This document shows, one piece after another, positions 5,767 to 9,523 of a stretch of 9,523 nt of DNA. Each line of letters begins with the position of its first letter. The first letter of the stretch is position 1. Location: positions 1-9,523 of the forward strand of contig JAQGMX010000531.1 of assembly GCA_028292145.1 (NCBI GenBank). Reading direction: 5' to 3'. The notes under the pieces are model-generated. The model saw only the letters and a list, made by a program, of their open reading frames with translations. It made no database searches and had not been told where the DNA came from. The translations under genes were made by a program, and so were the position numbers. This DNA comes from Variovorax sp. (GTDB lineage: Bacteria; Pseudomonadota; Gammaproteobacteria; Burkholderiales; Burkholderiaceae_C).

Positions 5767-7362
5767 ATGGCAAATCGAGCGAATAACGATCTTGCCAGGT
5801 ATTACGATGAAGTCCCGTATGACTCTCGCCCGTTCCCGCAGAGCGCGGTGGAGCATCTGGCGGCGAGAGCATTTATGTTCGGGTTGTCTGCACCCAGCCC
5901 GGCAACCGCCCGTGTGCTCGAATTAGGCTGCGCCAGCGGCAACAATCTCATCCCCTTTGCCGGTCGGCATCCAGGCGCCACCGCGCTGGGGATCGACCTA
6001 TCGACCTTGCAGATTGCGCAAGCGGCTGCGTCAACACGGCGGGCAGGCCTCACAAACATCGACTTCCTCGCGCTGGACCTCACCGACGTCGACGCTTCGT
6101 TCGGAAAGTTCGACTACATCATCTGCCATGGCGTTTACAGCTGGGCGCCCGAGAACGTCCAGGAGGCCATCCTGCGAATCTGCGACCAGAACCTTTCGAC
6201 GGATGGTGTTGCCTACATCAGTTACAACGTATATCCGGGCTGGAAGACGCGTGAAATCGTGCGCGATGCGATGCTGCTGCGCGGCGGCCTGAAAAAAGAC
6301 CCCGTAGAAAGGCTCGCCTCGGGGCTAGAAATGCTGGATTTCCTGGAGGAAACTGCCGCGCCCGGCAGCGTTGTTCGGGTGGCGCTTGACGATGTGCTGC
6401 CCCTCATCCGCTCTGCCGATCTGTCTTACGTTCTGCACGACTACATGGAGCCACTGAACGCACCATGCTATTTCAAAGATTTCCTGGTGCGTGCGGGAGC
6501 CTTCGGGTTGATTTACCTCGCAGAGGCGGCTTCATCTGGAATGTTTGCACAAAACTATCCTCAGGCGCTTCGTGAGATTCTGCTGCGTGAATCCGGCGGC
6601 AGTCAGACCGTGATGGAGCAGTACATCGACTTTCTTATCAACCGAAGTTTCAGGCAGACGTTGTTGGTCAAGAAAGCCAAAGCAGACCAGATCAGCTATC
6701 TCCTCGATCCGGTCCGGGTGGACGCGATGTACTTCGCCGGGTTTTATTCTGCGGCCGGCGGCGGTCGGTTGGCGATCGACGACCACGAACAGCTTTGTTC
6801 CACGCCGGGTGGCCGGTCGGTGATGCTCCGCGGCCTGGTGGACAAGGCGGTCGTGCTGTTGCTCGATGAGCGATTTCCAGCCTGCATGAGCAGTGAGGAA
6901 ATCGTGACGAATGTCGTCGAACTGGTCGATCAATCGACCGTCACCGTGCGCGCGCTTGTTTCGACATTGTTGAAAGATCTGGTGCAACGCGGGTCGGTCT
7001 ACAGCCGCACCGAGAGGCCGGACGTCGCCGCCGAACTTCAGCCATGCCCGCGGGCGCTCGAGGCGAACTGCCGGATTTTCAGTTCTTGGCCGCATGAAGA
7101 GCGTCCAGGACTGGCTTGCAACCAGTGGCACGAGGACGTAGCTTTGACGTCGCTCGAAGCGTTCCTGCTGCCATTGACCGACGGAAGCAGGTCGTACGAA
7201 ATGCTTGAAGTCGAGATGACTGCTGCCGTCTCTGCTGGCACCTTGAATTTATCGAGCCGGAGTGAGCGCGCTGAAGATGCTGTCGTTGCGGCAGACGTTA
7301 TTCGAGCGAAGTTGATGCGTTCTCTGGCGTCGATGCGACGGAAAGGGTTGTTCGTCACCTGA
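5767..7362 (+). CDS. Class I SAM methyltransferase, PKMT / regulatory-domain family
   Basis: A 531-aa cytoplasmic protein without signal peptide. The N-terminal Rossmann methyltransferase begins with the family hallmark YYDEVPYDSRPFPQSAVEHL. It has motif I VLELGCASGNNLIPFA (50-65), acidic D77 in GIDLS, D104 in LALDLTD, then FDYIICHGVYSWAPE and YISYNVYPGWKTRE. From about 215 to 295 (LSYVLHDYMEPLNAPCYFKD onward) it matches the 'predicted methyltransferase regulatory domain', and the rest is a helical C-terminal region. This architecture is that of the rickettsial protein-lysine methyltransferases (PKMT1/PKMT2) that modify OmpB, and of many unstudied proteobacterial relatives, so a protein-lysine substrate is plausible but unproven here. 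No clear Shine-Dalgarno precedes the ATG, and a structured leader lies directly upstream. ggt follows after 48 bases and could share the transcript. The base composition of the leader, and perhaps the gene's early part, looks more AT-rich than ggt. Confidence 0.88.
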   Translation: MANRANNDLARYYDEVPYDSRPFPQSAVEHLAARAFMFGLSAPSPATARVLELGCASGNNLIPFAGRHPGATALGIDLSTLQIAQAAASTRRAGLTNIDFLALDLTDVDASFGKFDYIICHGVYSWAPENVQEAILRICDQNLSTDGVAYISYNVYPGWKTREIVRDAMLLRGGLKKDPVERLASGLEMLDFLEETAAPGSVVRVALDDVLPLIRSADLSYVLHDYMEPLNAPCYFKDFLVRAGAFGLIYLAEAASSGMFAQNYPQALREILLRESGGSQTVMEQYIDFLINRSFRQTLLVKKAKADQISYLLDPVRVDAMYFAGFYSAAGGGRLAIDDHEQLCSTPGGRSVMLRGLVDKAVVLLLDERFPACMSSEEIVTNVVELVDQSTVTVRALVSTLLKDLVQRGSVYSRTERPDVAAELQPCPRALEANCRIFSSWPHEERPGLACNQWHEDVALTSLEAFLLPLTDGSRSYEMLEVEMTAAVSAGTLNLSSRSERAEDAVVAADVIRAKLMRSLASMRRKGLFVT

Positions 7363-7398
7363 AGCACAATCCGCGGGTCGAATCATCCAGATGCCAAC

Positions 7399-7404
7399 AA
7401 GGAG
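7399..7404 (+). promoter_or_regulatory. ggt ribosome-binding site
   Basis: AAGGAG with a 6-base spacer precedes the ATG at 7411. This near-ideal site fixes the ggt start and contrasts with the methyltransferase upstream, which has none. Confidence 0.88.
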
Positions 7405-7410
7405 ACAAAG

Positions 7411-9156
7411 ATGACAAAACCTGAACGGACAGTCATTCGCAAGTCGTGGTGCGCGGCCGTGCTCGTCGCACAGGCAGTCGTTTTTACCGGCATCGCACAC
7501 GCGGCATCCCAGGCGCCGGTCGCAGCCGAAAACGGCATGGTCGTCTCGGCTCAGCATCTGGCGACGCAGGTCGGCGTCGACGTGCTCAAGCGCGGCGGCA
7601 ACGCCATCGACGCTGCGGTCGCGGTCGGTTATGCGTTGGCGGTGGTGTACCCCGCAGCGGGCAACCTGGGCGGCGGCGGCTTCATGACGGTGCAACTGGC
7701 CGACGGGCGCAAGACCTTTCTCGATTTCCGCGAGAAAGCGCCGCTGGCTGCGACGGCCAACATGTACCTCGACAAGGACGGCAACGTCGTCAAGGGACTG
7801 AGCACGGTCGGGCATCTTGCGGTTGGCGTGCCGGGCACGGTGTCGGGGCTCGAGACGGCTCGCGCCAGGTACGGAACGTTGGGGCGCGCAGCGCTGATCA
7901 AGCCGGCGATCGACTTGGCGGACAAGGGTTTCGTGCTCGATCAGGGCGACATCGACATGCTGGTGACGGCGACCGCAGCGTTCAAGGCGGACAAGGATTC
8001 CGGCGCGATCTTCCTGTACAGGGGCGAGCCTTTTGCGCTGGGCCAGAAACTGGTTCAAAAAGATCTGGCACGAACGCTGAAAGCCATCAGCCAGCGCGGT
8101 ACCGACGGTTTCTATAAAGGTTCGGTCGGCAACGCCATCGTTTCGTCGAGCCAGGCCGGCAAAGGCATCATCACCCAGGCCGATCTCGATCAGTACAGCA
8201 CGCGCGAAATGGCGCCGGTGGAGTGCGACTACCGCGGTTATCGCGTGATTTCCGCTCCGCCGCCGAGTTCGGGCGGCGTCGTGATCTGCGAAATGCTGAA
8301 TATTCTGGAAGGCTATCCGCTCAAGGAATTGGGCTTCCGGTCGGCGCAGTCGGTGCATTACCAGATCGAGGCGATGCGCCATGCCTATGTCGACCGCAAC
8401 AGCTACCTGGGCGACCCCGATTTCGTCAAGAACCCGATGGAGCGACTGCTCGACAAAGGCTACGCAGAGAAGGTGCGCGCGGCGATCGACCCGGCGAAAG
8501 CCGGCGTGTCGAAGGACATCAAGCCCGGCGTCTCACCGCACGAGGGCAGCAACACCACCCACTATTCGATCACCGACAAGTTCGGCAACGCGGTGTCGGT
8601 CACTTACACGCTCAACGACTGGTTCGGCGCCAAGGTCATGGCGAGCGGCACGGGCGTGCTGCTGAACAACGAGATGGATGATTTCACGTCGAAGATCGGC
8701 GTTCCCAATCTCTACGGACTGGTGCAGGGCGAGGCCAACGCGATCGCGCCCGGCAAGCGTCCGCTGAGCTCGATGAGCCCGACCATCGTCAGCAAGGACG
8801 GCAAGCCGGTCTTCGTGGTCGGCACGCCGGGCGGCAGCCGGATCATCACGGCGGTACTGCACACGATCCTGAATGTGGTCGATTACGGCATGAACGTTCA
8901 GGAAGCGGTCGATGCACCGCGTTTCCATCAGCAATGGCTGCCCGACGTGACCAACGTCGAAACGTACGCGCTGAGTCCCGACACCCGCAAACTGCTGGTC
9001 GACATGGGTCACAACCTGGGCGTGCCGCAGCCGGCGAATCATCTGGCCGCGATCATCGTCGGCGCGCCTTCTCTGGGCGGCAAGCCGGTCGGCAACAACC
9101 GTTTCTACGGCGCGAACGATCCGCGGCGCAACAGCGGGTTGGCACTCGGCTACTGA
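7411..9156 (+). CDS. ggt: Gamma-glutamyltransferase precursor
   Basis: Periplasmic N-terminal-nucleophile hydrolase that cleaves the gamma-glutamyl bond of glutathione and related compounds, transferring glutamyl to water or amino acids. The 581-aa precursor has a signal peptide (about residues 1-31, IAHA|AS). It self-cleaves between N381 and T382 in GSNTTHYS to give a large and a small subunit, T382 becoming the nucleophile (T391 in E. coli). Other active-site residues align by constant offset: R107 in DFREKAP (glutamate carboxylate), N402, D424 in NNEMDDF, S453/S454 in PLSSMSPT and G474/G475 in PGGSRI. The lid-loop region (435-447) is present, as in E. coli-type enzymes. It ends in ALGY, like family members. 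It may be expressed with the upstream methyltransferase, or from a promoter inside that gene, since the gap is only 48 bases. Confidence 0.97.
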   Translation: MTKPERTVIRKSWCAAVLVAQAVVFTGIAHAASQAPVAAENGMVVSAQHLATQVGVDVLKRGGNAIDAAVAVGYALAVVYPAAGNLGGGGFMTVQLADGRKTFLDFREKAPLAATANMYLDKDGNVVKGLSTVGHLAVGVPGTVSGLETARARYGTLGRAALIKPAIDLADKGFVLDQGDIDMLVTATAAFKADKDSGAIFLYRGEPFALGQKLVQKDLARTLKAISQRGTDGFYKGSVGNAIVSSSQAGKGIITQADLDQYSTREMAPVECDYRGYRVISAPPPSSGGVVICEMLNILEGYPLKELGFRSAQSVHYQIEAMRHAYVDRNSYLGDPDFVKNPMERLLDKGYAEKVRAAIDPAKAGVSKDIKPGVSPHEGSNTTHYSITDKFGNAVSVTYTLNDWFGAKVMASGTGVLLNNEMDDFTSKIGVPNLYGLVQGEANAIAPGKRPLSSMSPTIVSKDGKPVFVVGTPGGSRIITAVLHTILNVVDYGMNVQEAVDAPRFHQQWLPDVTNVETYALSPDTRKLLVDMGHNLGVPQPANHLAAIIVGAPSLGGKPVGNNRFYGANDPRRNSGLALGY

Positions 9157-9206
9157 ACGACAATCCGAAGCGTTCGCGGCATGTCGCTGCGGCCGTTTTG
9201 TCGTTC
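9155..9206 (+). terminator. Inverted repeat at the end of ggt, possible terminator
   Basis: GAACGACAA (9155-9163), starting inside the ggt TGA stop, is perfectly complementary to TTGTCGTTC (9198-9206). The 34 bases between contain a second weaker hairpin (CGCGGC with GCTGCG, one G-U pair). TCTTATTT follows, a broken T-tract. It fits an imperfect intrinsic terminator or 3'-end stabiliser for ggt, but the long loop makes this uncertain. Confidence 0.5.
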
Positions 9207-9221
9207 TCTTATTTGTCATCG

Positions 9222-9523
9222 ATGCAGCTGCAGGAAATTCTTTATACCCAAGGCTTCGGCACGCGCCGGGTTTGCGCCGGACTGGTGCAACAGGGCTTCG
9301 TGACCGTCGACGGCGTGGCGGTTCGGGATCCGGCCATCGATCTGCCGAGCAAGGACGGCCAGCCGCTCGAAGGCATGGCGTTCACGGTACAAGGCACGGC
9401 ATGGGAATTCCACGAGAAGGCTTATCTGATGCTGCACAAGCCTGCGGGCACGGAATGCTCCCAGAAGCCGTCGACCTATCCGAGCATCTACACGCTGCTG
9501 CCTTCGCCGCTGCGGCTTCGGCC
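9222..9523 (+). CDS. rsuA: 16S rRNA pseudouridine synthase RsuA-type, N-terminal fragment
   Basis: The first 100 codons are present; the gene runs off the right edge. Residues 1-45 (MQLQEILYTQGFGTRRVCAG onward to TVDGVAVRD) form an S4-type RNA-binding domain. Next comes the synthase start AYLMLHKPAGTECSQKPSTY and SIYTLLPSPLRLRP. The KPAG-x-ECS pattern is typical of RsuA, which converts U516 of 16S rRNA to pseudouridine, rather than of RluB/RluE on 23S. The catalytic aspartate motif (GRLD) would lie just beyond the window, so activity cannot be judged. The start ATG lacks a Shine-Dalgarno; an in-frame TTG at 9213 is a poor alternative. The 65-base gap after ggt suggests an independent or read-through transcript. 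Confidence 0.85.
   Translation, partial: MQLQEILYTQGFGTRRVCAGLVQQGFVTVDGVAVRDPAIDLPSKDGQPLEGMAFTVQGTAWEFHEKAYLMLHKPAGTECSQKPSTYPSIYTLLPSPLRLR

Noticed and set aside
7373..7390. GGGTCGAATC-like stretch after the methyltransferase, resembling the tmRNA T-arm and 3' end, as a possible att repeat closing an island from 5616.
   Set aside because: The match needs a one-base gap and breaks down after about ten bases; no integrase gene lies between. Too degenerate to support an attachment site.
7249..8382. A 377-codon minus-strand frame opposite the methyltransferase end and ggt.
   Set aside because: It is the antisense shadow of ggt, rich in His/Arg/Asp, with no recognisable domain and no start signal.

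Overview
The window reads as a chromosomal housekeeping segment of a betaproteobacterium, most likely order Burkholderiales. This rests on protein-level recognition (GyrA with an acidic tail, a ~219-aa OmpA-type protein with a proline linker, UbiG, a Gph/MupP-type HAD phosphatase, a long tmRNA) and on the gyrA / ompA / ubiG / phosphatase order. I could not run a search, so family-level placement is only an impression. Almost all of the window is coding, with short, information-rich gaps.

Layout. On the minus strand, gyrA (143-2827) is followed by the 5' end of a small exported DUF2059-like protein, which starts at a GTG overlapping the gyrA stop codon and runs off the left edge. Everything else is on the plus strand. 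A 222-bp divergent gap separates gyrA from ompA (3050-3709). A textbook UUCG-loop terminator closes ompA. Next comes a translationally coupled pair, ubiG (3835-4545) and a MupP/Gph-like phosphatase (4545-5213). The tmRNA gene ssrA (5226-5615) follows at once, with a probable promoter inside the end of the phosphatase gene. Then a 151-bp gap with a candidate promoter and a striking self-complementary leader precedes a 531-aa methyltransferase of the PKMT / 'methyltransferase regulatory domain' family (5767-7362). Next are ggt (periplasmic gamma-glutamyltransferase, 7411-9156) and the start of an RsuA-type 16S rRNA pseudouridine synthase (9222 to the right edge).

How the genes relate. Most are independent core functions: DNA supercoiling, envelope anchoring, ubiquinone synthesis, ribosome rescue, glutathione/gamma-glutamyl metabolism and rRNA modification. 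The ubiG-phosphatase pair resembles the ubiG-mupP pair of Pseudomonas, where MupP acts in cell-wall sugar recycling, so the usual 'phosphoglycolate phosphatase' label may be wrong. The methyltransferase is the least ordinary gene. It belongs to the family that includes the rickettsial protein-lysine methyltransferases acting on outer-membrane proteins, and it sits just after ssrA, a common integration site, although no integrase or clear att repeat is visible.

Points most worth a second look: the unusual tmRNA tag (ANDKSYDIRLAA), the three-way-junction-like leader of the methyltransferase, glutamine at GyrA position 83, the possible MupP identity, and a 9-bp perfect inverted repeat spanning the end of ggt. 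I saw no CRISPR array, insertion sequence, tRNA, rRNA or obvious novel multi-gene defence system.
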